Positions 38,579 through 47,770 of a stretch of DNA of 64,000 bases are shown here, piece by piece. Within the stretch, counting starts at the first letter, position 1, and each line of letters starts with the position of its first letter. The position numbers were made by a program, and so were the translations under genes. This DNA is from Gemmatimonas sp. (GTDB lineage: Bacteria > Gemmatimonadota > Gemmatimonadetes > Gemmatimonadales > Gemmatimonadaceae). Where the stretch lies: contig JAABRO010000059.1 in the NCBI GenBank assembly GCA_011390885.1, positions 1 through 64,000 on the forward strand, in the 5' to 3' direction. The notes under the pieces were generated by a model, which was given only the letters and a program-made list of their open reading frames with translations, was not told the DNA's origin and made no database searches.

Positions 38579-39808
38579 ATGAAGATTCGTGCACTCACCG
38601 CCCTGCTGGTCCTCGCGACGGGTGCCGCGGCGCACGCCCAGCCAAGTTCCGTGCGCGCCTTCACCGACCTGACGCTGATCAACGGCACGGGGCGGCCGCC
38701 GGTGTCGGACGCCGTGATCGTGGTCCGGGACGGCCGGATCGCCGCCGCCGGACCGCGCGCCACGACCCCGATTCCGGACGACGCAGAGGTCGTGCGGTTC
38801 GACGGGCCGGCGTACGTCATCCCCGGCCTGATCAACGCGCACGGGCACGTGAACCGCGTGTCGGACCTCGAGCGCTATGCCGCGTACGGCGTGACCACGG
38901 TCTGGTCGCTGGGGGACGAGCCCGAGGCCGTGCTGTCGGTGCGCGCGGAGCGCACCTCGCCGGCACTGCGGCGGACGCGCGTGTGGGCATCGGGCCCCGT
39001 GCTCGCGCCCACGACACCGGCGGAGGCGCGCGCGCAGGTGACCGCCGCTCACGCCCGGGGCGTCGATGTCATCAAGATCCGGGTGGACGACAACCTCGGC
39101 ACCACCACCAAGATGACGCCCGCGGTGTATCGGGCGGTCATCGACGAGGCGCATGCGCGCGGCCTGCGCGTGGCGGTGCACTTCTACTACCTCGAGGACG
39201 CGCGCGATTTGCTGGCCGCCGGCGCCGACTTCATGGGGCACAGCGTGCGCGACCAACCGGTGGACGACGCCTTCGCCGTGGCACTGGCCCGGTCCGGCCG
39301 CTGCTACTCGCCCACGCTCATGCGCGAAGTCTCGACGTACGTGTACGGTGAGACACCCGACTTCTTTTCCGATCCGCTCTTTCTCGCGCACGCCGACGCC
39401 GACTGGATCGAACGGCTCCGCGATCCGGCGCGCCAGCGGGAGACGCGCGCGAGTGCGAGCGCCCAGCGGTATCGCGCGCAGATGCCGGTGGCGATGGCCA
39501 ACCTGAAGGCCCTGCACGAGGCAGGCGTGCCGATTGCGATGGGCACCGATACGGGACCGACGGGGCGATTCCAGGGCTATTTCGAACTCATGGAGCTGGA
39601 GCTCATGGTCGACGCCGGGCTCACCCCGGAGCAGGCGCTGGCCTCGGCGACACGCGTGGCGGCGCAGTGCATGGGGGTGCAGGAGCAGCTCGGCACGCTC
39701 GAGCCGGGCAAGTGGGCCGACTTCGTGGTGCTCGAGGCCTCGCCGCTCGAGCACATTCGCAACGTGCGGCGCACGCGCGCCGTCGTGATCGCCGGACAGG
39801 TGCGTTGA
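38579..39808 (+). CDS. Secreted metal-dependent amidohydrolase (imidazolonepropionase-like)
   Basis: 409 residues. A signal peptide (MKIRALTALLVLATGAAAHAQ) is followed by an amidohydrolase-superfamily fold. Metal-site motifs: H-x-H in NAHGHV (about residues 88-90), a Lys in VIKIRVD, His in RVAVHFYY, GHS near 221, and the Asp of AMGTDTGPTGRF near 324. The last part, LGTLEPGKWADFVVLEASPL, is the usual C-terminal beta segment. The substrate is unknown; peptidase-like and organophosphate-like activities exist in the family. GAAGGAGG eight bases before the ATG is the strongest Shine-Dalgarno in the window, which fixes this start. Confidence 0.9.
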   Translation: MKIRALTALLVLATGAAAHAQPSSVRAFTDLTLINGTGRPPVSDAVIVVRDGRIAAAGPRATTPIPDDAEVVRFDGPAYVIPGLINAHGHVNRVSDLERYAAYGVTTVWSLGDEPEAVLSVRAERTSPALRRTRVWASGPVLAPTTPAEARAQVTAAHARGVDVIKIRVDDNLGTTTKMTPAVYRAVIDEAHARGLRVAVHFYYLEDARDLLAAGADFMGHSVRDQPVDDAFAVALARSGRCYSPTLMREVSTYVYGETPDFFSDPLFLAHADADWIERLRDPARQRETRASASAQRYRAQMPVAMANLKALHEAGVPIAMGTDTGPTGRFQGYFELMELELMVDAGLTPEQALASATRVAAQCMGVQEQLGTLEPGKWADFVVLEASPLEHIRNVRRTRAVVIAGQVR

Positions 39809-39886
39809 CGCTCAGCGCATCACGTCCCAGCTTGAGTTGATCGCAGGCTCGTCCTGCCGCCCTCTTCCTCCGACGTACCAGGTCGC

Positions 39887-41398
39887 ATGCTCCGTCGCTT
39901 CGCACTCACCTTGCTCGGTGCCGTCCTTGGCGCGGCACCCGTCCTTTCGGCGCAGGACGCTGCGCCCCAGCACGGGGTCCGCCCCAAGCGGCTCGTGATC
40001 CGCAACGCCATGCTCATCGAGGGCAACGGCACGCCGGCCGAAGGGCCCAAGGACATCGTCATCGAGGGCAATCGCATCGTGCAGATCGCCAACCTCGATC
40101 CGGTGGCGGTGCGCGACGGGAGCGCGCGGCGTCCGGCGAAGGGCGACGCGGAGATCGACGCCACCGGGCACTACGTCATGCCGGGGCTGATCAACCTGCA
40201 TGGACACGTGCAGGATGAGCGCGGCGGCGTGGCGCAGCCGCTCGACTACCAGTTCAAGCTGTGGCTCGGCATGGGCATCACCACGGTGCGGGATGTGAGC
40301 AGCAATACCGAGCAGACGCTGCGCCTGCGTGAGCAGAGTGCGCGCGGCGAGATCGCCGCGCCTCGGCTGTTCGTCTACGCACGGTACAACTACATGCCCG
40401 TGCCGGTGACCGAGGAGGCGACGCGCCAGCGCGTGCGCGACCTCAAGGCCATGGGAGCCGACGGCACGAAGCTCTTCGGCATGGACCGCGAGCTGTACGC
40501 CCCGCTGCTCGACGAGGCGCGCAAGATCGGGCTGCGCACGGCGCACCACATGGCGGTGGACGAAGCCAACGCCAGCGACGCGGCGGCCGGCGGTCTCACG
40601 AGCATCGAGCACTGGTATGGCGTGCCCGACGCGGCGATTCCCGGCGGCGTGCAGGACTTCCCGCCCGAGTTCAACTACAGCGACGAAGGCATGCGCTTCC
40701 GCCTCGCCGGTCGCCTCTGGCGCGAGGCCGACCCGGACAAGCTGCAGGAGGTGCTGCAGGCGCTCGCCGAGGCGGGCGTGGCGTGGAATCCCACCCTGGA
40801 CATCTACGAAGCGAGCCGTGACCTGCAGCGCGCCGAGTCGCAGCCGTGGTTCAAGGAGTACCTCCACCCCACGCTCGAGAAGTTCTTCCGTCCCGATCCG
40901 GCGAGCCACGGCTCCTACTTCGCCAACTGGAGCTCGCTCGACGAGACGTACTGGAAGCAGAACTACCAGATCTGGTTCAAGGCGCTGCGCGACTTCGAGC
41001 GCATGGGCGGCGTGATCGGCGCGGGCGAGGACGCCGGCTTCATCTATCAGGTGTACGGCTTCGGACTCATTCGCGAGCTGGAGCTGCACCAGGAGGCGGG
41101 CTTCGCGCCGCTCAAGGTGCTGCAGCATGCGACGCAGAACAACGCGCGCATTCTGGGCAAGGAGAGCGAACTGGGACGCCTGCGCGTCGGGCACATCGCC
41201 GACATTGCCGTGGTGAAGGGCAATCCGCTCGCCGACCTCAAGGTCTTCTATCCGCCGCTCGACGGCGCCGCCGCTGGCACGAACGCCGGCGTCGCGTGGA
41301 CGATCAAGGACGGCATTCCCTACGACGCGCCGCGCCTCCTGCGCGAGGTGCGTGAACTGGTGCGCGACGCGAAGGCGAAGACCACGACATCGCGCTGA
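39887..41398 (+). CDS. Second secreted amidohydrolase
   Basis: 503 residues. Signal peptide MLRRFALTLLGAVLGAAPVLS, then RLVIRNAMLIEGNGTPAEGP and the metal motif H-x-H in NLHGHV near residue 105. The lysine-bearing TKLFGMD lies near 198, AHHMAVDEAN near 222, IEHWYG near 240, and the late Asp in GAGEDAGF near 383. The C-terminal LGRLRVGHIADIAVVKGNPL is typical. It is more than 90 residues longer than its neighbour, with an aromatic insertion at about 300-370. The two genes are co-directional, 78 bases apart, so paralogous secreted hydrolases of the same superfamily. Confidence 0.88.
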   Translation: MLRRFALTLLGAVLGAAPVLSAQDAAPQHGVRPKRLVIRNAMLIEGNGTPAEGPKDIVIEGNRIVQIANLDPVAVRDGSARRPAKGDAEIDATGHYVMPGLINLHGHVQDERGGVAQPLDYQFKLWLGMGITTVRDVSSNTEQTLRLREQSARGEIAAPRLFVYARYNYMPVPVTEEATRQRVRDLKAMGADGTKLFGMDRELYAPLLDEARKIGLRTAHHMAVDEANASDAAAGGLTSIEHWYGVPDAAIPGGVQDFPPEFNYSDEGMRFRLAGRLWREADPDKLQEVLQALAEAGVAWNPTLDIYEASRDLQRAESQPWFKEYLHPTLEKFFRPDPASHGSYFANWSSLDETYWKQNYQIWFKALRDFERMGGVIGAGEDAGFIYQVYGFGLIRELELHQEAGFAPLKVLQHATQNNARILGKESELGRLRVGHIADIAVVKGNPLADLKVFYPPLDGAAAGTNAGVAWTIKDGIPYDAPRLLREVRELVRDAKAKTTTSR

Positions 41399-41485
41399 AC
41401 CGCGCGACGACACGACACGGTCACGACTGGTCGGCCGAGGCGTCCTCGTCCGGCCACCACTCGCTAGTTTTCGCGGCGAGTCCTC

Positions 41486-42874
41486 ATGATCAGTCGCCTT
41501 CACGCCCTCGGCCCAGACCTCCGCGACATGGCGCGCCTTGCCGCGCCCATCGTGCTCGTGAGTGTGGGCATCCAGGCCATGGGTGTTGTGGACGCGCTCA
41601 TGGTCGGACGCCTCGGCGGCTATGCGATCGCCAGTGTGGCGCTGGGCAACTTCTACTTCTTCAACATCTCGATCTTCGGCATCGGGCTGCTCTACGCCAT
41701 CGATCCCGTGGTCGCGCAGGCGGTCGGGGCGGGGGACACCGCCGGCATCGCACGCGGGATTCAGCGTGGCATGCTCCTGGCCGTAGCTTCTGCGATCGTG
41801 ATCATGCTCGCGCTGCTGCCGGGCGAGTGGGTGTTGAGCGCGCTCAACCAGCCCGACGACGTGATCGGCCCGACGGCGGACTATACCAGGCGCCGGCTGC
41901 TCGGTGCGATGCCGTTCCTGCTGTTCAACGTGTGGCGTCAGGCCCTGCAGGCGATGGGACCGGTGCGCCCGATCGTGCTGGCGGTGCTGGCCGCGAACGC
42001 GGTGAACGCGCTCGCCAACTACGCGCTCATCTACGGGAACTTCGGCTTTCCCGCACTTGGCGTGGTGGGAGCGGGGTGGGCGACCGCGATCTCCAACTGG
42101 ACGATGGCTGGTCTGCTGCTCTGGTTTGCCTGGCCGCTGCTGCGGGATGCGCTGCGCCCGTGGCATCCGGAGTCGCTGCACTGGGCACCGATCCGGCGCA
42201 TGATCGGCATCGGGGCACCCATCGGCACGCAGTGGTTCTTCGAAGCCTTCGCTTTCGGCATCACCACCATCTTCATGGGCTGGATGGGCACGGCGTCGCT
42301 GGCCGGCCATGAGATCGCGCTGAACATGGCTGCGCTCACCTTCATGGTGCCGCTCGGCTTCTCGGGTGCCGCGGCGGCGGTGGTCGGCCGCGCGATCGGT
42401 CGCGGCGACATGCCGGCGGCTCGGCGCGACGCGGCGGCGGCGATCGTGTGTGCCGTGCTCTTCATGAGCTGCAGCGCGGCGGTGTTCATGGCGGTGCCCG
42501 AGTTCCTCGCCACCCGCTACACGCGCGAGGCCGCGACGCTGGCGGTGGCGGTGTCGCTCATTCCGATCGCCGGGGTGTTCCAGGTGTTCGACGGCACGCA
42601 GGCGGTGACGAGCGGCGTGCTGCGCGGCACGGGCGACACGCGTGTGCCGGCGATCCTGCACATGGTGGCGTTCTGGGGCGTGGGCGTGCCGCTCGGGGCC
42701 ACGCTCGGCTTCTTCACGCCGCTGCGCGAGCGCGGGCTCTGGTGGGGGCTGACCGCCGGCCTCGCGGCCGCCGCGTTCCTGCAGACGTGGCGGGTGATCG
42801 TACGATTGCGCGCGGACATCGTGCGCGTGCAGGTGGACGCGCCTGCGCTGGTGGTGTCGGAGCGAGGGGACTGA
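41486..42874 (+). CDS. MATE-family multidrug/toxin efflux transporter
   Basis: 462 residues with about twelve membrane helices in two homologous halves. Family features: LAAPIVLVSVGIQAMGVVDALMVGRLGG at the N-terminus (in segments), NQPDDVIGPTADY, GFPALGVVGAGWATAISNW near 187, IGIGAPIGTQWFFEAFAFG near 236, and GTGDTRVPAILHMVAFWGVG near 380. It exports cationic compounds in exchange for Na+ or H+; substrate not predictable. TAGTTT at 41465-41470 may be a -10 element just upstream. Confidence 0.93.
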   Translation: MISRLHALGPDLRDMARLAAPIVLVSVGIQAMGVVDALMVGRLGGYAIASVALGNFYFFNISIFGIGLLYAIDPVVAQAVGAGDTAGIARGIQRGMLLAVASAIVIMLALLPGEWVLSALNQPDDVIGPTADYTRRRLLGAMPFLLFNVWRQALQAMGPVRPIVLAVLAANAVNALANYALIYGNFGFPALGVVGAGWATAISNWTMAGLLLWFAWPLLRDALRPWHPESLHWAPIRRMIGIGAPIGTQWFFEAFAFGITTIFMGWMGTASLAGHEIALNMAALTFMVPLGFSGAAAAVVGRAIGRGDMPAARRDAAAAIVCAVLFMSCSAAVFMAVPEFLATRYTREAATLAVAVSLIPIAGVFQVFDGTQAVTSGVLRGTGDTRVPAILHMVAFWGVGVPLGATLGFFTPLRERGLWWGLTAGLAAAAFLQTWRVIVRLRADIVRVQVDAPALVVSERGD

Positions 42875-42881
42875 ACGACGA

Positions 42882-42905
42882 ACGGCGCACCGCGAGGTGC
42901 GCCGT
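42882..42905. terminator. Bidirectional terminator between the MATE gene and ptsN
   Basis: ACGGCGCACC (42882-42891) pairs perfectly with GGTGCGCCGT (42896-42905) around GCGA. It lies between the two converging genes; the T tract is weak on both sides. Confidence 0.65.
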
Positions 42906-42925
42906 CGGGTTCAACTGAGGCACGG

Positions 42926-43378
42926 TCAGATCTTCTTTTCTTCGAGCAGCGCCATGAAGTCGGCGGGGGTGGGCAGCGTGAGCAGCCGCTCCGGCACATC
43001 CGGCTCCTTGCTGAACTGCGCGATCTTGCCGAGCACCGGGAGGTACTGGTTGCTCACCTCGAGCGGCGGCGCCACGATGAGGAAGAAGAACTGCACCGGC
43101 TTGTCGTCGATGGCCTTGAAGTCGAGCCCCGACTTCTTGCGCCCGAAGGCGACACGCAGGCGGTTGACGACGAGGGAGCGGCAGTGCGGGATCGCGATGC
43201 CGCGACCGATGCCGGTGGAGCCGAGGTTCTCTCGGCGCTTGAGCATCTTGAAGAGCATCCCCTCGGCCTTTTCATCGAGCGCGAGGAGGGAGATGAGTTC
43301 CTTGAGGACCTCATCCTTCGTGGTGCCTTCGAGCTCGAGCTTGACGGCGTCTTCGGAGAAGAATTCGCGGAGTTCCAT
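42926..43378 (-). CDS. ptsN: PTS EIIA (nitrogen-PTS type) domain protein
   Basis: 150 residues forming one fructose/mannitol-type EIIA domain. The phosphorylated histidine is His65 in GRGIAIPHCR. Other family segments are LLALDEKAEGMLFKMLKRRE and FFFLIVAPPLEVSNQYLPVLGKIAQF. With no EIIB or EIIC beside it, it is likely a regulatory phosphocarrier like PtsN. The ATG at 43378 (MELREFFSE) is the family start; a longer frame continues across the dusB promoter. It is divergent from dusB, with 80 bases between starts. Confidence 0.85.
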   Translation of the reverse strand: MELREFFSEDAVKLELEGTTKDEVLKELISLLALDEKAEGMLFKMLKRRENLGSTGIGRGIAIPHCRSLVVNRLRVAFGRKKSGLDFKAIDDKPVQFFFLIVAPPLEVSNQYLPVLGKIAQFSKEPDVPERLLTLPTPADFMALLEEKKI

Positions 43379-43423
43379 AGCCCACAATGCTAACCCGCAA
43401 ACGCCACAAGTCAAACCGCCGCG

Positions 43424-43452
43424 TTGCCGAGGCCTCCGGGCGCGGCTATCTT
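43424..43452 (+). promoter_or_regulatory. Promoter of dusB, predicted to give a leaderless mRNA
   Basis: TTGCCG (43424-43429) and TATCTT (43447-43452) are separated by 17 bases. The -10 ends only six bases before the GTG at 43459, so the expected transcription start coincides with the start codon. Confidence 0.6.
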
Positions 43453-43458
43453 TGTAAA

Positions 43459-44553
43459 GTGAGCTCAGTCAAGCACTTCCCGTATCCCGTCCCGCACGGG
43501 CGTCCGCTGTTCCTCGCGCCGATGGCCGGCGTGTCGGAATCGCCGTTCCGTCGACTGTGCCGCTCGCACGGCGCGGACGTGGTCGTCACGGAGTTCCTGT
43601 CGGCGGAGGGGATCCGCCGCGAGAACCCGGCCACGATCAGCAAGCTGCGGTTCGGCCCCGACGAGCGCACGATCGGCGTGCAGATCTTCGGCGCGGTGCC
43701 CGAGGCGATGGCCGACGCGGCGGCGTTCGTGACCGACGTGTTCCAGCCCGATTTCGTGGACATCAACTTCGGGTGCCCGGTCAAGAAGGTCGTGCGCCGC
43801 AATGGCGGCTCCGGGTGCCTGCGCGACCTCTCGCTGGTCACCGACGTGATCCGCGCGGTAGCGAAGGCCACGCACCTGCCCGTCACCGTGAAGGTGCGGA
43901 GCGGCTGGAACGAGGAGATGCGCGACCCGGTGAAGATCGGCCTCACGTGTCAGGACGCGGGCGCTCGGGTGCTCGCGCTGCACGCGCGCACTCGCACGCA
44001 GATGTACACGGGCTCGGCCAACTGGGACGAGATCGCCGCCGTCACCGAGGCGCTCGACATCCCGGTGCTGGGCAACGGCGACATCAAGACCCCGAACGAC
44101 GTGCTGCGCATGGCAGAGCACACCGGCGCGGACGGCATCATGGTGGGCCGCGGGTCGTTCGGACAGCCGTGGATCTTTCGGCAGGCACGGGCGCTGCTCG
44201 ACGGCCAGCCGATGCCGGCCACGCCCGGCGTGGAGGAACGGTTTGCGATCGCGCTCGACCACGCGCGCATGGTGCAGAGCTACGAGGTCGATCCCGAGGG
44301 GGCCGCGGTGGAGTTCCGGAAGCACCTCGGCTGGTACGTGAAGGGGCTGCCGCACTCTGCCGACCTCCGGAAGCGGCTGCACCAGGTGAACACCTTCGAC
44401 GAGGTCGAGGGGATCTTCACTGACTACCTGCGCGATCGGGAGGCAGGTCGTCATGGCGACCTGTCGGAACCCGTCGACGAGCCCGGGGTATTGCCCGGTG
44501 GCTGCGTGAGCGGCGAGATTGGAGAAGAAGTGGCTGGAGGTCTGGCGGCGTAA
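43459..44553 (+). CDS. dusB: tRNA-dihydrouridine synthase
   Basis: 364 residues. FMN-dependent reduction of uridines in tRNA. The TIM-barrel signature runs APMAGVSESPFRRLCRSHGA near residue 20, the catalytic Cys106 in DINFGCPVKKVVRRNGGSG, HARTRTQMYTGSANW near 180, GNGDIKTPND near 213 and GIMVGRGSFGQPWIF near 232, the DusB version of the motif. A helical C-terminal domain follows. The GTG at 43459 is preferred because the promoter -10 element lies just upstream; an in-frame ATG at 43387 would have to be read from an upstream transcript. The C-terminal 30 residues (Gly/Glu-rich) are not family-typical. Confidence 0.9.
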   Translation: MSSVKHFPYPVPHGRPLFLAPMAGVSESPFRRLCRSHGADVVVTEFLSAEGIRRENPATISKLRFGPDERTIGVQIFGAVPEAMADAAAFVTDVFQPDFVDINFGCPVKKVVRRNGGSGCLRDLSLVTDVIRAVAKATHLPVTVKVRSGWNEEMRDPVKIGLTCQDAGARVLALHARTRTQMYTGSANWDEIAAVTEALDIPVLGNGDIKTPNDVLRMAEHTGADGIMVGRGSFGQPWIFRQARALLDGQPMPATPGVEERFAIALDHARMVQSYEVDPEGAAVEFRKHLGWYVKGLPHSADLRKRLHQVNTFDEVEGIFTDYLRDREAGRHGDLSEPVDEPGVLPGGCVSGEIGEEVAGGLAA

Positions 44554-44619
44554 GCGTCTGGCGCGGTGCGGTTTGTGCACCGTGGGCTGTCGTCGGACTG
44601 GATGGGTGCTGGACTCTTC

Positions 44620-44978
44620 GGGGGTGTCCTGGCTTCGACGGGTTTGGTGAAGCTGTGGTTGCGTGCCCAGGTCCTCGGGCTCCTGGTAAAACACTCGGGA
44701 AAACATCAAACGCCAACAACAACCTGGCGCTCGCCGCGTAACCTTCGGGTTACCGCTGGCAGTGCTCCATAGAGAGCCCGCCCGGGGCGCTTTACGGAGT
44801 ATCGAAAATCTGGGCTAGGAGCGCGGCGCGTCGCCCGCCACGTTCCGAAACAACAGGTGACTTGTCCGTGAGTGGGCCGCCCGGTGGCCAGCGCACGGAG
44901 ACCTCAATCGCCGGGATACGCACGTAGACACTGTGGTGAATCCAGGTTCGGACAGGGGTTCGATTCCCCTCACCTCCA
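44620..44978 (+). ncRNA. ssrA: Transfer-messenger RNA (tmRNA)
   Basis: One-piece tmRNA of about 359 nt. The 5' end GGGGGTG (44620-44626) pairs with CACCTCC (44971-44977) as a 7-bp acceptor stem with one G:T pair; CTGGCTTCGACGGG is the conserved 5' region and the T arm is GGGGTTCGATTCCCC near 44956-44970. The tag reading frame runs from the resume codon GCC at 44712 to TAA at 44739-44741 and encodes ANNNLALAA, with the LAA ending recognised by ClpXP-type proteases. A GTAACC-TTCG-GGTTAC hairpin follows the tag stop. CCA is not encoded (ACT follows the stem), so it must be added. It rescues stalled ribosomes together with SmpB. Confidence 0.96.
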
Positions 44979-44984
44979 CTTGCG

Positions 44985-45025
44985 CGAACGGCCCGATCGA
45001 TTTCGATCGGGCCGTTCGTGTTTCC
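44985..45025. terminator. Terminator after tmRNA, shared with ppdK
   Basis: CGAACGGCCCGATCGA (44985-45000) and its exact reverse complement (45003-45018) are followed by TGTTTCC. The 16-bp arms lie between the tmRNA 3' end and the ppdK stop codon and so may serve both strands. Confidence 0.8.
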
Positions 45026-45042
45026 GTGCGTCGCGCAGCGGT

Positions 45043-47712
45043 TCAGGGCGCCGAGTCGAGCGCGGCGTGGGCGGCGGCAAGTCGCGCCACCGGCACGCGG
45101 TATGGGGAGCACGACACGTAGTCGAGCCCCGCATCGTGACAGAACCGCACCGAGCGCGGTTCTCCGCCATGCTCCCCGCAGATGCCCACCTTGAGTGCGG
45201 GGCGAGTGGAGCGGCCGTCGGCGATCGCGATGCGCACCAGCTTGCCCACGCCGTTCGCATCGAGTACCTGGAACGGATCGTCCTCGAGGATGCCGCGCTC
45301 GAGATAGTACGGCAGGAATCGCCCGCTGTCGTCGCGACTGAGCCCGAACGTGGTCTGCGTGAGGTCGTTGGTGCCGAACGAGAAGAAGTCGGCCGAGCGC
45401 GCGATCTCGTCGGCGGTCAACGCGGCGCGTGGCAGCTCGATCATCGTGCCTACCAGGTACGGCACGTGCTCGTCCATGGCGCCCATGACCTGGTCCGCCG
45501 CGCGCTCGATCACGGCGCGCTGGTTCTCCAGTTCGCGCGCGGTGGCCACCAGCGGCACCATGATTTCCGGCAGCACCTCGATGCCGCGTCGCTTCGCACG
45601 CACGGCGGCCTCGAAGATCGCGCGCGCCTGCATCTCGGTGATCTCGGGGTACGTGATGCCCAGCCGGCAGCCGCGATGACCGAGCATGGGATTGCTCTCG
45701 CGGAGCGCCTCGACGATCGCCGCGAGCGCCGGTCGGCTCAGGCCGAGCGTGCTGGCCAGCTTCTTGGACTCCTCGCCACCGTGCGGCAGGAACTCGTGCA
45801 GCGGCGGGTCGAGCAGCCGAATGGTGACCGGGAAGCCGTTCATCGCCTCGAAGATGCCCTCGAAGTCGGCGCGCTGCATGGGCAGCAGCTTCTCGAGCGC
45901 GCGACGCCGTCCGCCTTCGTCGCGCGCCACGATCATCTCGCGCATGGTCGAGATGCGGTCGCCTTCGAAGAACATGTGCTCCGTGCGGCACAGGCCGATG
46001 CCCTGGGCGCCGAACGCGCGCGCCAGGCGCGCATCGCGCGGTGTGTCGGCATTGGCGCGTACCTTGAGACGGCGCACCTCGTCCGCCCAGCCCATGAGCC
46101 GCGAGAACGCCGCGTACACCGGCGCGTCGGTCTCGCGCTGCACCCCCGAGACCACACGCATGACTTCGCTGGGCAGCGTGGGCAGGTCGCCCTGGAAGAC
46201 CCGACCGGTCTCGCCATCGAGGGTGATCCAGTCGCCCTCGTTGACGGTGATGTTGCCCGCCGTGAAGTGACGCTCACCGCGCGGGATCTGCACGTCGGTG
46301 GCACCCACGATGGCGCACTTGCCCATGCCGCGTGCCACGACGGCCGCGTGGCTCGTCATGCCGCCGCGGGTGGTGAGGATGGCGCGCGCAGCCACCATGC
46401 CGTGGAAATCCTCGGGTGTCGTCTCCTCGCGCACGAGGATCACCGCGTCGCCCCGGGCACCGCGTGCGCTTGCCTCGTCGGGATCGAAGACGGCCACGCC
46501 GCTGGCCGCGCCGGGACTCGCGGGCAGACCCGTCGCGATCGGCTCGGCCCGTACCGCCGGATCGATCACGCGATGCAGCAGCTGATCGAGCTGGCGCGGA
46601 TGCAGCCGGCGCACGGCCGCCTGCGCATCGATGAGCCCTTCGCGCACCATGTCGGTCGCGATGCGCAACGCGGCGGGCGTGGTGCGCTTGCCCGTGCGCG
46701 TCTGCAGCAGATAGAGCTTGCCCTTCTCGACCGTGAACTCGATGTCCTGCATGTCGCGGTAATGCCGCTCCAGCCGTTCCTGCGTCTGCATCAGGTCGGT
46801 GTACGCGCCGGGCAGCCGGTTCGCCATCTCGTCGATGGGCAGCGGCGTGCGAATACCGGCCACGACGTCCTCACCCTGCGCGTTCACGAGGAACTCGCCG
46901 TAGAAGCGGTGTTCGCCCGTGCTCGGATCGCGCGTGAAGGCCACGCCGGTGCCCGAGTCGTCACCCATGTTGCCGAACACCATCGACTGCACGTTCACCG
47001 CGGTGCCGAGCGACTCCGGGATCTCGTTCACCCGCCGGTAGTCCACCGCCTTCTTGAGCGTCCACGAGCTCCACACCGCCTCGATCGCGCCCCACAGCTG
47101 CGCACGCGGATCGGTGGGGAACGGACGCCCCGTCGTGTGCTCCACGAGGTCGAGGTACTCGACCGTCAGCTCCTGCAGCGCCTCGGCGCTCAGTTCCGCG
47201 TCGTTCGCCGCGTGCGTGGTGAGGCGCTTCGCCGCGAGCAGATGCTCGAACTGGTCGAACGGCACGTGCAGCACCACGTCCCCGTACATCTGGATGAAGC
47301 GGCGGTACGAGTCCCACGCGAAGCGCGGGTTGGCACTCGCGCGCGCGAGTCCCTCGGTGGTCTCCCGGTTGAGGCCGAGGTTGAGGATCGTTTCCATCAT
47401 GCCGGGCATGCTCACCGGTGCGCCGGAGCGCACGCTCACGAGCAGCGGCATGGCCGGATCGCCGAAGCGCTTGCCGGCCGCCTCCTCGAGGCGCGTGAGC
47501 GCGTCATCGACCTCGGCACGCAGCGCATCGGACACGCCGCCATGCGCGAGGTACTCGAGGCACTGCGAGCAGGCGATGGTGAACCCGGGGGGCACCGGCA
47601 CACCGAGGTTCACCATCTCGGCGAGATTCGCGCCCTTGCCGCCGAGTATCGCCTTCATCTCGCGCGTGCCATCCGCCGCGCCGTTGCCGAAGAAGTAGAC
47701 CGATCGTGTCAC
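45043..47712 (-). CDS. ppdK: Pyruvate, phosphate dikinase
   Basis: 889 residues, normal length. Reversible conversion of pyruvate, ATP and phosphate to PEP, AMP and PPi. The N-terminal nucleotide-binding domain starts VYFFGNGAADGTREMKAILG with GGKGANLAEM. The central phosphohistidine domain has RGGMTSHAAVVARGMGKCAI near residue 455. The C-terminal PEP domain has GIGLCRTEHMFFEGDRI near 560 and the catalytic Cys in VGICGEHGGEPRSV near 830. The T-S-H form of the phosphohistidine motif and the length match PPDK and not PEP synthase. GTG start with GGAG seven bases upstream. It lies downstream of purF on the same strand, 58 bases away. Confidence 0.96.
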   Translation of the reverse strand: MTRSVYFFGNGAADGTREMKAILGGKGANLAEMVNLGVPVPPGFTIACSQCLEYLAHGGVSDALRAEVDDALTRLEEAAGKRFGDPAMPLLVSVRSGAPVSMPGMMETILNLGLNRETTEGLARASANPRFAWDSYRRFIQMYGDVVLHVPFDQFEHLLAAKRLTTHAANDAELSAEALQELTVEYLDLVEHTTGRPFPTDPRAQLWGAIEAVWSSWTLKKAVDYRRVNEIPESLGTAVNVQSMVFGNMGDDSGTGVAFTRDPSTGEHRFYGEFLVNAQGEDVVAGIRTPLPIDEMANRLPGAYTDLMQTQERLERHYRDMQDIEFTVEKGKLYLLQTRTGKRTTPAALRIATDMVREGLIDAQAAVRRLHPRQLDQLLHRVIDPAVRAEPIATGLPASPGAASGVAVFDPDEASARGARGDAVILVREETTPEDFHGMVAARAILTTRGGMTSHAAVVARGMGKCAIVGATDVQIPRGERHFTAGNITVNEGDWITLDGETGRVFQGDLPTLPSEVMRVVSGVQRETDAPVYAAFSRLMGWADEVRRLKVRANADTPRDARLARAFGAQGIGLCRTEHMFFEGDRISTMREMIVARDEGGRRRALEKLLPMQRADFEGIFEAMNGFPVTIRLLDPPLHEFLPHGGEESKKLASTLGLSRPALAAIVEALRESNPMLGHRGCRLGITYPEITEMQARAIFEAAVRAKRRGIEVLPEIMVPLVATARELENQRAVIERAADQVMGAMDEHVPYLVGTMIELPRAALTADEIARSADFFSFGTNDLTQTTFGLSRDDSGRFLPYYLERGILEDDPFQVLDANGVGKLVRIAIADGRSTRPALKVGICGEHGGEPRSVRFCHDAGLDYVSCSPYRVPVARLAAAHAALDSAP

Positions 47713-47770
47713 GCAGGCTCCAGAAGTTCAGTGCAAGGTCCGCCGAACGGCGGGACGGCGAAACGACGAC

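Noticed and set aside
39812-42661. 949-codon open frame on the minus strand
   Set aside because: It is antisense to the amidohydrolase and MATE genes, has an Arg/His/Ala-rich composition with no domain, and arises from the GC bias of the third codon position.
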